From an uncultured Bacilli bacterium (lineage in GTDB: Bacteria > Bacillota_I > Bacilli_A > RF39 > UBA660), in the NCBI GenBank assembly GCA_947628235.1, contig CANQZC010000001.1:140435-204434 (forward strand): a stretch of 64,000 nucleotides of DNA, in the 5' to 3' direction. The notes under the pieces were generated by a model that did no database searches, had not been told where the DNA came from, and saw only the letters and a list, made by a program, of their open reading frames with translations. A program made the translations under genes and the position numbers. Below, piece by piece: positions 33,446 to 41,915 of the stretch. Numbering within the stretch: the stretch's first letter is position 1; each line of letters opens with the position of its first letter.

Positions 33446-34100
33446 CACAATTCTCCTCTTCCTTTTGTAAGAAAGATATCGCACTACTAGTTCCTAATCT
33501 AGTGGCACCCGCTTCAATCATTGCTTCTGCTGTTTGTAGATCCCGAATTCCTCCAGAGGCTTTAATTTCTAACACATCATTTTTATGACTAGCGATTAAT
33601 TTTATATCTTCTACGGTGGCTCCTCGAGAACCAAATCCAGTCGAAGTTTTAATAAAGTTGACAAAGGTTTCATTACAAATTTCCGTCATTTTAATAATTT
33701 CTTCTTCTGTTAAATAACAAGTTTCAATAATCACTTTCAAAACATGTCCATCAATCGAATCCCTTATCTCTTCAATTTCTTCTTTGACATAATCAAAATC
33801 TTTATTTTTTAAAGCTCCTAAATTGATGACCATATCAATTTCTGTAGCACCATTTTCAATCGCATTAATGGCTTCAAAGGCTTTAGTCTCTATCGTATTA
33901 GCGCCTAATGGAAATCCTACTACGGTGCCAATTTCAACAGGTGTTCCCTTTAATAACTCTTTCGCTAACCGAACATAATAAGGATGAACACAGACACTAG
34001 CAAAATGATACTTACTAGCTTCCTCGCAAAGTTTTTGAATCTCTTCTATCGTAGCGGTTGCTTTTAAATTGGTATGATCAATATAACTATTTAATTCCAT
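33426..34100 (-). CDS. deoC: Deoxyribose-phosphate aldolase
   Basis: A 224-residue class I aldolase splitting 2-deoxyribose-5-phosphate to glyceraldehyde-3-phosphate and acetaldehyde. The Schiff-base lysine is in FIKTSTGFG; the second catalytic Lys sits in LEIKASGGIRD. DHTNLKATATIEEI and MVINLGALK are also conserved. Start at 34100 follows TAGGAGGA. No other deoxynucleoside catabolic genes are adjacent; it belongs to the tyrS T-box operon. Confidence 0.96.
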   Translation of the reverse strand: MELNSYIDHTNLKATATIEEIQKLCEEASKYHFASVCVHPYYVRLAKELLKGTPVEIGTVVGFPLGANTIETKAFEAINAIENGATEIDMVINLGALKNKDFDYVKEEIEEIRDSIDGHVLKVIIETCYLTEEEIIKMTEICNETFVNFIKTSTGFGSRGATVEDIKLIASHKNDVLEIKASGGIRDLQTAEAMIEAGATRLGTSSAISFLQKEEENCDGHHGS

Positions 34101-34108
34101 ATATCCTC

Positions 34109-34741
34109 CTATAATCTTTCTTGAATTTCTTTCCAAGAACATACTCTATCTGGTTCTTGTTCGTATTTCTTTTCATAATCAAATAATAGGGTTTGCATTC
34201 CTACCTCTTTAGCGCCCTTTATATCTACTTTCAAAGAGTCCCCTATCATGAGACATTCGGATGGTAGTACATTATCGAATATCTTTTGATATGCTTCTGG
34301 ATGTGGTTTTACCGGATGAATATCTCCTCCCTCAATTCTTTGAAAGTAAAAGGCAATTCCGGCCTTTTCTAATCGTTTTCTTTGACAATCCGTGAACCAA
34401 TTCGTCAATACTTCTAATTCATATTTTGAAGATAAGTATTCTAGCATTTGAAGGAGTTCTAAAGAAGCAGGTTCGGCCCAAGAAGAAGTAGAGTCAATAA
34501 TATCGATAACCAGTTCTTTGGAATAATTTTCCTTCTTCTCTAAAAAGTATTGATAAAGAGAATCGACACTAAAAAGATATGTCTTTTTTTCTACTTCATC
34601 AATATAACGATAAATCTTGAAAGCTTCTTCCTTAGTTCCTTCATAACCATACTTTTGGAGTACTTCTTGATAACTTTCTAGATATTCCTCTCGATTCATA
34701 ATGAGGGTATTATCTAAATCAAAAACAATTTTCTTTATCAT
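34109..34741 (-). CDS. HAD-superfamily hydrolase
   Basis: A 210-residue HAD phosphatase: motif I DLDNTL, motif II VLTNW, motif III Lys in VKPHPEAY, motif IV GDSLKVDIKGA. Cap domain residues 15-80. The substrate cannot be told; small phosphosugars or nucleotides are likely. First gene of the T-box operon, eight bases before deoC. The HAD start at 34741 lies shortly after the T-box terminator. Confidence 0.88.
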   Translation of the reverse strand: MIKKIVFDLDNTLIMNREEYLESYQEVLQKYGYEGTKEEAFKIYRYIDEVEKKTYLFSVDSLYQYFLEKKENYSKELVIDIIDSTSSWAEPASLELLQMLEYLSSKYELEVLTNWFTDCQRKRLEKAGIAFYFQRIEGGDIHPVKPHPEAYQKIFDNVLPSECLMIGDSLKVDIKGAKEVGMQTLLFDYEKKYEQEPDRVCSWKEIQERL

Positions 34742-34756
34742 ATAACCTCCCTCCAC

Positions 34757-34963
34757 AAAAAAATATTATGAAGTATAGGAACGAGTTTCCCCGCGGTACC
34801 ATCCTATTTCATAATATTTCTTTATGCTCTTTTATCTTAACGCGATCTACGATTTGACTCCCAACGGTAACTTCCTAAGAAAGCTTGTCTAGTTTTCATC
34901 CTCCACTAGATTTCTAATTTCCACTTCCCTTGTACTAACATCTTTCTTCGTCAATTGAAAACT
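34757..34963 (-). ncRNA. T-box riboswitch, tyrosine type
   Basis: Minus-strand leader with the T-box sequence AGGATGGTACCGCGG (34805-34790). Stem I is closed by TTGAC (34954-34950) and GTCAA (34858-34854). AGTA (34936-34933) faces GAAGTTAC, giving UAC (34869-34867) as the likely specifier, matching the operon's tyrS. An apical hairpin TCTAGT/ACTAGA is clear. The antiterminator pairs AGGA with TCCT and GCG with CGT around UGGUACC. The terminator uses AAATATTATGAA (34819-34808) with TTCATAATATTT (34772-34761), then T7. Confidence 0.93.
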
Positions 34964-34969
34964 ATCCCC

Positions 34970-34997
34970 ATTATATCATAATTCAAAGGAAAGTCAA
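34970..34997 (-). promoter_or_regulatory. SigA promoter of the T-box operon
   Basis: TTGACT (34997-34992), 16-base spacer, TATAAT (34975-34970) directly upstream of the T-box leader. Confidence 0.9.
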
Positions 34998-35002
34998 CTC
35001 TT

Positions 35003-37195
35003 TTAGTAAACGACTCCGCCCCATTCTACTACCGTAAATCCAGTTCTCTGAAATGGCTTTAAAGTCTGTGGTGGAAGAGATACTTTTTTATCTACTTTTT
35101 TCACATGAATCGCTACTCTTAAAAGAGAATCTGGAGCTGGAGAAATATGAATTGGACTAAAGAGATTTCTCTCTTGTGTAAGTTCAAAATAAACTAGACT
35201 CTTCTCATTCTTCTCTAAAATAGGAAGCCAGTACATGATAAATTCATTTCTTTCTCTATCGTTAAATCCTAGTTGTGTTAACTTCTCTTCTAAGAAGGGA
35301 ATCGCATCTTCTTTTTCTACATAGAATCCTTCTTTAAAATCAATTGGATGACTCGCTAACTCTTCCCAATAAAGAGCATAGTAAGATTTTTGATTCTCAT
35401 CTAATAAATTTCCATTAGGACTCGCCAATACCTTCCATGATTCTTGATATTTTGGATAGGTCGTTGTCAATCTTTCGGGATGTTGGAAGGTTACTGTAAC
35501 TACTGTGGGAACAGTTGGATAAAGATAGAGAATAGGTTTCGCATATCCTCCTATATAAGTAGCTATCTTTCCAGATTCCTTCGTAGATGGAATATAGTAG
35601 TACTCATATCCTAAATCATAATCCTTTAACTCTTCTATACTCATATCTGGATTTTCTTTATGAACATCTTCGATAGGTACGGAATCACTTTGAATAATTA
35701 AATAAATACCATTCTTTCCCTTTTCTTCATACCATCCAGATAACATCGTATGGAAATATTCTTTTTCTCTATCCCAATTTTCAAGGAAAGTATGAACCGT
35801 ATTGCCTGCATAATCCACTAAGTTTAAACTAGTTCCTTCACTTACTACCACATAATCTTGTACTAGTAATTCGACACTCGTATATTCTTTACTCGTATAA
35901 AGTAGTTTTTGATTGGCATCATAAACTTTAAATCCCGTCTTGGTAGCTGTCACAAAATTCTTATCAAAAATAGAAAATAAAGTAACATTCTCTCCTCCAA
36001 ATACGGCTTTACCACTTTGATTATAGATTTTAAAAGAATCATCACTTCCAATACCAATATAAACATCTTTACTGTTTTCACCCTTAAAGAAATTGTAAAA
36101 TTGGCCAGGAAGAGAAAACGCTAAAGAAGAAGTCTTTAAATCGAAACAATTTACATTCTTACTTGTTTGATAACATACACTTCCGGCTTCATACGCATAC
36201 TCTGCCGGAATGTAAGGTCCTGGTTCTATTAAGTCTCCCTCTACATTTCGAATTTTCTTTTTACTAGCAATACTATAAAGATAATTGGTTGTAGATTTTT
36301 CTGGAATAGAATAAACAGCATATAGCTCTGCTCCAGAAGAAATCTCCATATATTCATATTCTATTAAATCATCTAATAATTTGGTATTTGTCGTATAATC
36401 ATAAAGAAGAACAGAATTAGAACCTACTTCTTTGATAAAGGCATATCCATGATAAGCAGAAAGTCCTGTACATCCATCTTTTTCACAAACGATTTTTCCT
36501 ACTTCTTCAGATTTATCTCCTTTCGTAAAAGAATAACTATCTCCATATTCTTCTTTTGTCTTATAGATAGTTAAAGTCCTAGACGTAACATCTTCTACTT
36601 TTTCACCATAAGTATATTTTTCTGTAGACCCATCAATAGTACAATCTGCTAAATAGACTTTTCCTGTTGGATAAATATCTGCTTTCTCACAGACAATCTC
36701 ATGATCTGCTACTTTCGCATAAGGAGAAATTTCACTATACTTTGGTAATTTCTTTGTTTCTGCCGCACTAGTAGCCACTAACTCTTCTATCTTTTGACCA
36801 TATTCCTGCATAATTTCTTCCTTCGTTTTCTCCTCTACTGGAGTCGATGGAGAATCTGGTTTCTCTCGCTCTGTTGGCTCTTTTTTATCCTTCTTGAAAA
36901 CAAGGAGAACAATTACCAGTATAAGTAGTAATAAGAGAATAACTCCCCCTACAATCCAAAGAATTTTTTTGTTCTTTTCTTTCTTTTCCTTTTCTCTATT
37001 TTCTTCTAAAAGGTCACTTCGTGTAGGCTGTTCTTCTTTAGGAGCTTCTTCATGAGAAGCCATTTGTTCTTTTAATTCTTCTAAGGCCTTTTCATCTTCT
37101 TCAATCGAATTTAATAAATCGGCTTTAGGAGGCATCGTCTCAAAAACTTTGGTTTGGCCTTCTTTTTCTTCTAATTTCTCTTTTTCTTCTTCCAT
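35003..37195 (-). CDS. Membrane-anchored protein with propeller-like and KPILYLYP domains
   Basis: A 730-residue protein: acidic/basic N-terminal cytoplasmic region (1-80), one membrane helix (about 84-104), a Lys/Glu/Pro linker, a beta-rich extracytoplasmic region (about 150-530) with Cys pairs, and a conserved C-terminal domain (about 555-730) opening AKPILYLYPTVPTVVTVTF, then TTTYPKYQESWKVLASPNG and YYALYWEE. That C-terminal domain recurs in surface proteins of gut Firmicutes but I know no assigned function. The propeller part resembles that of the WG-repeat protein at 27689-29038, indicating paralogy. Transcribed from an extended -10 (TGATATACT, -10 at 37226-37221). Confidence 0.7.
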   Translation of the reverse strand: MEEEKEKLEEKEGQTKVFETMPPKADLLNSIEEDEKALEELKEQMASHEEAPKEEQPTRSDLLEENREKEKKEKNKKILWIVGGVILLLLLILVIVLLVFKKDKKEPTEREKPDSPSTPVEEKTKEEIMQEYGQKIEELVATSAAETKKLPKYSEISPYAKVADHEIVCEKADIYPTGKVYLADCTIDGSTEKYTYGEKVEDVTSRTLTIYKTKEEYGDSYSFTKGDKSEEVGKIVCEKDGCTGLSAYHGYAFIKEVGSNSVLLYDYTTNTKLLDDLIEYEYMEISSGAELYAVYSIPEKSTTNYLYSIASKKKIRNVEGDLIEPGPYIPAEYAYEAGSVCYQTSKNVNCFDLKTSSLAFSLPGQFYNFFKGENSKDVYIGIGSDDSFKIYNQSGKAVFGGENVTLFSIFDKNFVTATKTGFKVYDANQKLLYTSKEYTSVELLVQDYVVVSEGTSLNLVDYAGNTVHTFLENWDREKEYFHTMLSGWYEEKGKNGIYLIIQSDSVPIEDVHKENPDMSIEELKDYDLGYEYYYIPSTKESGKIATYIGGYAKPILYLYPTVPTVVTVTFQHPERLTTTYPKYQESWKVLASPNGNLLDENQKSYYALYWEELASHPIDFKEGFYVEKEDAIPFLEEKLTQLGFNDRERNEFIMYWLPILEKNEKSLVYFELTQERNLFSPIHISPAPDSLLRVAIHVKKVDKKVSLPPQTLKPFQRTGFTVVEWGGVVY

Positions 37196-37235
37196 AATTC
37201 ACCCGTCCTATCTTTTCTAAAGTATATCATTTTTT

Positions 37236-37264
37236 AGAAAAAAAAAGAAGACTATTTCTCTTCT
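37236..37264 (-). terminator. rpmF terminator
   Basis: AGAAGA (37246-37251) with TCTTCT (37259-37264) and a nine-T run on the minus strand. Confidence 0.7.
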
Positions 37265-37437
37265 TCTTGTTTAACAACTTCTTTTCCTTTGTATGTTCCA
37301 CAATTTAAACATACTCTATGTGGTCTAATATCAGCTCCACACTTTGGACATTTTGTTGTTCCATTCTCACTAATTTTATAATGAGTTCTTCTTTTTCTTG
37401 TTCTTGTATTACTTACTTTTCTAAATGGTACAGCCAT
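37252..37437 (-). CDS. rpmF: 50S ribosomal protein L32
   Basis: A 61-residue L32 starting [19 protein letters not shown], with the four zinc cysteines intact ([17 protein letters not shown]). The retained zinc ribbon marks the C+ type. The ATG at 37437 is chosen over a GTG nine bases upstream that overlaps the GAGGTGAG ribosome site. Transcribed with yceD. Confidence 0.98.
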   Translation of the reverse strand: MAVPFRKVSNTRTRKRRTHYKISENGTTKCPKCGADIRPHRVCLNCGTYKGKEVVKQEEEK

Positions 37438-37455
37438 CCTACTCACCTCACGATC

Positions 37456-37935
37456 TTATAGTAAATCTTTTAATTTGGATAGTTCCGAATTTTCACTTTC
37501 TTCTCTGCCAGTTATTAGTCTCCATCCGTCGCCTTTTAATTCTACATCTTCGGCTCCTTCACTAACAACCCGCATGGGAATTTCCATTAATATATTTTCC
37601 CATATTATCGGTAAAATATCAAGACTATTTTGACAATTTATCTTATTTTCTTCGGTTTCTTCTAACAATTCCCCTAAGGTACCAGAAATTTCGATAGAAA
37701 AAGGATAATCTACTGGTTTTAAAGTAATCGCACAAGGAATAACCATAACCCCTTCGACAGAAAGATCTAAATAGAGTTCGTCTAAAGCATCCTTCGTAAT
37801 CGTTCCCTCTATCAAAACATCATCGATAGAAGTAACTCCCGTATGTTCTAAATCTTCTTTGGGAACAGAATACTTCTCGTGTACTACAATTTCTTTCTCT
37901 ATTCCACTTCTTAGTCTTGTTATATCGATATTCAT
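37456..37935 (-). CDS. yceD: YceD/DUF177 family protein (rRNA accumulation factor)
   Basis: A 159-residue member of the YceD family, needed for 23S rRNA accumulation in plants and Escherichia coli. Conserved features: LDLSVEGVMVIPCAITLKPVDYPF-type core (only partly quoted), the family Cys in VIPCAI, and an acidic second half. It precedes rpmF by 18 bases, the canonical gene order. Start at 37935 begins MNIDITRLRSG. Confidence 0.88.
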   Translation of the reverse strand: MNIDITRLRSGIEKEIVVHEKYSVPKEDLEHTGVTSIDDVLIEGTITKDALDELYLDLSVEGVMVIPCAITLKPVDYPFSIEISGTLGELLEETEENKINCQNSLDILPIIWENILMEIPMRVVSEGAEDVELKGDGWRLITGREESENSELSKLKDLL

Positions 37936-37954
37936 AGTATCACCCGACTCAAAC

Positions 37955-37983
37955 ATTATACAGAATATTTTCTAAAAATGCAA
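37955..37983 (-). promoter_or_regulatory. SigA promoter of yceD-rpmF
   Basis: TTGCAT (37983-37978), 17-base spacer, TATAAT (37960-37955); divergent from tmcAL. Confidence 0.85.
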
Positions 37984-38015
37984 GAAAATATGATATGATA
38001 TTAAAAGGTGATTGG

Positions 38016-39152
38016 ATGAAATCGGTAGGAATTATTTGTGAGTATAATCCATTTCATTATGGACATCTCTATCATATTGAAAAAGTAAAGGAACTTTTCC
38101 CCGATGCGGTAATTGTTCTTGTGCTTTCTGGAAATGTTACCCAACGAGGCGAATTAAGTGTTTTAACAAAGTGGGAAAAAACCGCTTTAGCGCTTTCTTA
38201 TGGTGTCGATTTAGTCGTCGAACTTCCTTTTGTATTTGCAAGTCAAGCTGCCGATATTTTTGCGAAAGGTGCGATTTCAATATTAAAAGATTTAGAAGTA
38301 GAAGCTCTTGTTTTTGGTTCCGAAATGGGAGAAATCGAACCTTTTTTAAAAAGCGCCGAAACCTCTCAACAAGAAAGCTATCAGCAAAAATTAAAAACTT
38401 ATTTAGAACAAGGATGGAACTATCCTACTAGCCTTTCTAAAGCCTTAGAAGAGGAATGTCATATTTCTATCTCACAGCCGAATGATTTACTAGGATATAG
38501 TTATGTCAAAGAAATTTTAGCGCAGCACGCAAAGATAAAACCAGTAACGATTAGAAGAACCAATTCCTACCATCATCAAAAGTTAGAGGGCAAAAATAGT
38601 AGTGCCACAAGTATCCGCGAAAGTTTAAAGAAAAAAGAAGATATTTCTTCTGCTGTTTTGAAAGAAGAAGTAGAACTGTTAAAGGAACCCATCTTCTTAA
38701 GTGATTTCTACCCTCTTATTCGTTATAAAATTATCACGGAAGAACATTTAGAAAAATATCAAACCGTCGATGAAAGAATTGCGCATCGACTAAAAAAGAT
38801 GGCTTTATCTTCTTCTACTTTAGAAGAATTTCTTACCAAAGTAAAAACCAAATATTATACCTATAATCGATTGATGAGAATGTGTAGTCATCTCCTTTTT
38901 TCCTTTACCAAAGAAGAGAATCAATACTATCAAGAAAAAAGATATCTACGAATTTTAGGATTTAGTAAAAAAGGAAAACAATATCTTCATGAAAAGAAAA
39001 AAAAGACGACCATTCTCTCTAACTACGCAAGTGATAAAGAAAATCTGTTAACATTAGAACTTAGAGTAGCAAAAATACTAAGTCTAAAAAAAGGAGAAGC
39101 CTTCCTAAAAGAAGAAATTTCTCATAAACCAATTCAAAAAGAAGAAAATTAA
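38016..39152 (+). CDS. tmcAL: tRNA(Met) cytidine acetate ligase TmcAL (YlbM)
   Basis: A 378-residue nucleotidyltransferase-fold enzyme forming N4-acetylcytidine at C34 of elongator tRNA-Met from acetate and ATP. Begins VGIICEYNPFHYGHLYHI (the HxGH adenylylation motif is HYGH), then VLVLSGNVTQRGE and VELPFVFASQAAD. Start at 38016 follows AAAAGGTG. The tmcAL/ylbM - yceD/ylbN - rpmF neighbourhood is that of Bacillus, but here the first is divergent. Confidence 0.95.
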   Translation: MKSVGIICEYNPFHYGHLYHIEKVKELFPDAVIVLVLSGNVTQRGELSVLTKWEKTALALSYGVDLVVELPFVFASQAADIFAKGAISILKDLEVEALVFGSEMGEIEPFLKSAETSQQESYQQKLKTYLEQGWNYPTSLSKALEEECHISISQPNDLLGYSYVKEILAQHAKIKPVTIRRTNSYHHQKLEGKNSSATSIRESLKKKEDISSAVLKEEVELLKEPIFLSDFYPLIRYKIITEEHLEKYQTVDERIAHRLKKMALSSSTLEEFLTKVKTKYYTYNRLMRMCSHLLFSFTKEENQYYQEKRYLRILGFSKKGKQYLHEKKKKTTILSNYASDKENLLTLELRVAKILSLKKGEAFLKEEISHKPIQKEEN

Positions 39153-39164
39153 TTTCTTCTTTTT
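39136..39164. terminator. Bidirectional terminator tmcAL / ABC permease
   Basis: AAAAAGAAGAAA (39136-39147) pairs with TTTCTTCTTTTT (39153-39164) across a five-base loop. Confidence 0.85.
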
Positions 39165-40837
39165 CAGTTATTTTTTGCTTCTCTTTTAGAATATATCCAA
39201 TGTCCCATACCATAGCAAATCAAAAATGTCATAATAGAAATAATAATACCCGTACTATCTTTGATATCAACAATCGTTAAAGCATTTTGATAATCCATCG
39301 TATGATTTAAAATCGTCGTATAATCTAAATATGGGAAAATCGTATACGCTAAAATACTCGTTTTAGATTTTAAAATAATTGACCAAGAAACAGTTGATAA
39401 GGCAACTCCAAGTAAGGAGATTCCTGCAACAACAAATGTTTTTCGACTAAAAAGAGATAATAAAAAGTAAATGGATAAAAAGGATAAAACAGGAATACTA
39501 GCAAGGAAAATATCTTTGAGAATGGTAAGTAGATAAAAGTTCTCTACTACTCTACCTCCCCTATAAACTAAGGCTGGAGTAAAGATTTCATGGAATCCAA
39601 AAAGACTACCAGAAATGATAACAAAGAAAATAAGACCAATCAACCATAAGAAATAACATTTCAGTGTCACATAAAGAAACTTCGCTAAAAAAATCTTTCC
39701 TCTTTTATTAGGACTAGTAAGAATGATATTTTCTTCCCCACTTGCTTGTTCTTTGGTGAGAATATCCCCACTCGTTAAAAGAATCAAAATGAAAATAACA
39801 ATTCCTAAGTGTTTTACACCATCGACTATTGTTTTAGAAGAAAGTGTCGTATGCTCTAAACCGTCCTCTTCGGTCTTTTCGACTGGAATCGCAGATAAAA
39901 TGGCATGCATAGTACTATACTTTAAAATTTCTTTTTTCTCATTCGCCCATTCTTCTTGGCGCTTACATGCTCTTTGTATTCCTTCATAATTAGGAATACT
40001 TCCGATATTCAGTTGCTCAGAAGGATCACAACTAGGAATTGTTTGGATACGATACACATTTTGAACACGATAATCTTGTTCATCTTCTATCTTTTGTTCT
40101 ATAATCGAATCCGCTAATTCTGGATAAGTAAGAAAAGTTTGGATAAAGTAGTCCGTATCTTTTGTTCTTCCAGTATCTTGATGGATATCATATCCTGATT
40201 TGATTACTTTTAACATGTACTCTAAATAGCGATAATAAATCCCCTCTTCTAAAAGTTGTTCAACATTCTTTAAATACTCTTTTTTGGCGTTAATCGCACT
40301 TTCTATTTCGGAAGATGGTTTTTGATAATACTCTTTTAAAGTTTGATAAAAAGTATCTTTTCCATAGCTTAAATCACTATCCTCAGAAAGAAAATCTTGA
40401 AGTTCTTTATCCTCTCTATGATGGGAATATCTCTCTAATATATAGATTTCTTCTTTGACCGCAATCAGTTCTTCTCTTACAAAATACTGCCAACTAGAAA
40501 TAGAAGGAATTTCTTTTTTTAAGGAATCTATTTCGCCAACAAATTCCTCTAAATACTGAGAATGAAGAGCGACTAATTCCTTTTCAAGTTCCGTATTCAA
40601 ATCAAGTGTATTTTCTTTCAAATCTTTTTGAAGTCTTTGATATTCTTCTCTTTGAATATCCAAAAAAAGATCTAGTTCAAATAGAGTGTCGCTTACCTGA
40701 AGAGTGGGGTTATTGTTTAGAGCAGTCCAACCAATTATCGCACTACTTGCCAAGAATAAAATGACAATTCCAAAAATGCTTTTGAACCAACTTCTATTTT
40801 TGATATTTTCAGCTTTGATTAAATCCCAAATTTTCAT
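39164..40837 (-). CDS. ABC-2 type permease
   Basis: A 557-residue membrane protein: one N-terminal helix (about 19-39), a large mostly helical extracytoplasmic region (about 45-330, rich in Glu/Leu/Tyr), then five to six C-terminal helices. This is the layout of large ABC-2 exporters of the BcrB/SalY-like bacitracin or lantibiotic type. Its start overlaps the stop of the HTH-ATPase gene by four bases (ATGA), so the two are a translationally coupled pair. Substrate unknown. Confidence 0.85.
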   Translation of the reverse strand: MKIWDLIKAENIKNRSWFKSIFGIVILFLASSAIIGWTALNNNPTLQVSDTLFELDLFLDIQREEYQRLQKDLKENTLDLNTELEKELVALHSQYLEEFVGEIDSLKKEIPSISSWQYFVREELIAVKEEIYILERYSHHREDKELQDFLSEDSDLSYGKDTFYQTLKEYYQKPSSEIESAINAKKEYLKNVEQLLEEGIYYRYLEYMLKVIKSGYDIHQDTGRTKDTDYFIQTFLTYPELADSIIEQKIEDEQDYRVQNVYRIQTIPSCDPSEQLNIGSIPNYEGIQRACKRQEEWANEKKEILKYSTMHAILSAIPVEKTEEDGLEHTTLSSKTIVDGVKHLGIVIFILILLTSGDILTKEQASGEENIILTSPNKRGKIFLAKFLYVTLKCYFLWLIGLIFFVIISGSLFGFHEIFTPALVYRGGRVVENFYLLTILKDIFLASIPVLSFLSIYFLLSLFSRKTFVVAGISLLGVALSTVSWSIILKSKTSILAYTIFPYLDYTTILNHTMDYQNALTIVDIKDSTGIIISIMTFLICYGMGHWIYSKREAKNN

Positions 40838-41811
40838 ACTTCTCCTCCAATTTGATGATGAGAACCACTTGTCAAAGTAAAGAATTCTTCCTCCAATGTC
40901 TTTTCTTGATTTTGAATTTCTTCCATTTCTATATCATCAATGATATAGCCATTATCTAAAATGATAATTCGATCACAGACATTTTCCATCTCGGATAAAA
41001 TATGACTACTCATTAAAATAGATATCTTCTCCTTTTGACTAATTTCTTTTAAAAGTTCTCTTAATTCTTTTATACCGAGTGGATCTAATCCATTCATAGG
41101 TTCATCTAATAATAAGATTTTAGGCTTCTTCATGAGCGCTAAAACAAGTCCAAGTCGCTGTTTCATTCCTAAAGAATAGGTTTTTACTTTCTTATGGATA
41201 ACATGATTTAATTTTAATTTTTCAACAAGTATTTTCGAATCTCCTAAATCTTTCATATGATTCATAAGCGCTACCACCTTGATATTTTCCATCCCTGTTA
41301 AATCGGAATAAGAACTAGGTCCATCTATTAAACTTCCTATTTGGGAAATGGCTTCTTCAAAGTTCTGTTGCATATTTCGTCCCATCACAAAAACTTCTCC
41401 TTTAGAAATAGAATAAAGATTTAAAATAGATTTTAAGAGAGTTGTTTTGCCTGCTCCATTTGGTCCTACTAACCCAACAATTTCACCTTCATAAATCGTC
41501 ATAGATATATCCTTTAAAATAACTTTTTTTTGAAATTTTTTCTCGACTCCTTTTAACTCTAACACCTTTTTTTGATGTTTTAATTTTGTTTTTTTCGGTT
41601 TCTTTCTTTCGCCGTTTAAAAGTTCTTTAATACTCACTCCTAGAAGTTCTGATAGAGGTCCTAAATAATAGATATCTGGAGCATTAATTCCTCTTTCCCA
41701 TTTGGATACTGAACTATCATTAATTCCAAAGTGATTGGCAATATCCTTCTGACTAAGTCCCTTTTCTTTTCGAAGTTCTGTGATAAATTTTCCCATTTTC
41801 ACTGGATTCAT
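40834..41811 (-). CDS. HTH-XRE domain fused to ABC transporter ATPase
   Basis: A 325-residue fusion. Residues 6-65 are an XRE-type HTH (LRKEKGLSQKDIANHF, DSSVSKWERG). After a Lys-rich linker (about 68-82), residues 83-310 are an ABC ATPase: GPNGAGKTTLL, signature YSLGMKQRLGL, Walker B ILLLDEPMNGLDP, and SSHILSEM. The ATPase part is of the BcrA type. One frame, no stop or frameshift signs, so the fusion is real in this sequence. It may bind DNA to control its own operon according to transporter state; this is inference. Confidence 0.92.
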   Translation of the reverse strand: MNPVKMGKFITELRKEKGLSQKDIANHFGINDSSVSKWERGINAPDIYYLGPLSELLGVSIKELLNGERKKPKKTKLKHQKKVLELKGVEKKFQKKVILKDISMTIYEGEIVGLVGPNGAGKTTLLKSILNLYSISKGEVFVMGRNMQQNFEEAISQIGSLIDGPSSYSDLTGMENIKVVALMNHMKDLGDSKILVEKLKLNHVIHKKVKTYSLGMKQRLGLVLALMKKPKILLLDEPMNGLDPLGIKELRELLKEISQKEKISILMSSHILSEMENVCDRIIILDNGYIIDDIEMEEIQNQEKTLEEEFFTLTSGSHHQIGGEV

Positions 41812-41888
41812 AAGTTCCCTCCTTCAGTACCATCATAACATAAATTGTAACAAAAAATACTGGCCTATTGCGCCACTTTCTTGGAAAA

Positions 41889-41915
41889 AAGAAAAAGGCT
41901 TTCTATAAAGCCTTT
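41889..41915 (-). terminator. Terminator of the sortase/pilin operon
   Basis: AAAGGCTTT (41894-41902) and AAAGCCTTT (41907-41915) with a four-base loop; T-rich tract on the minus strand. It overlaps the stop codon of the last gene. Confidence 0.85.

Noticed and set aside
34867-34900. T-box specifier GAC (Asp) just before CTTTCTT
   Set aside because: That triplet follows the apical hairpin, whereas UAC lies opposite AGTA in the usual specifier position and agrees with tyrS in the operon.
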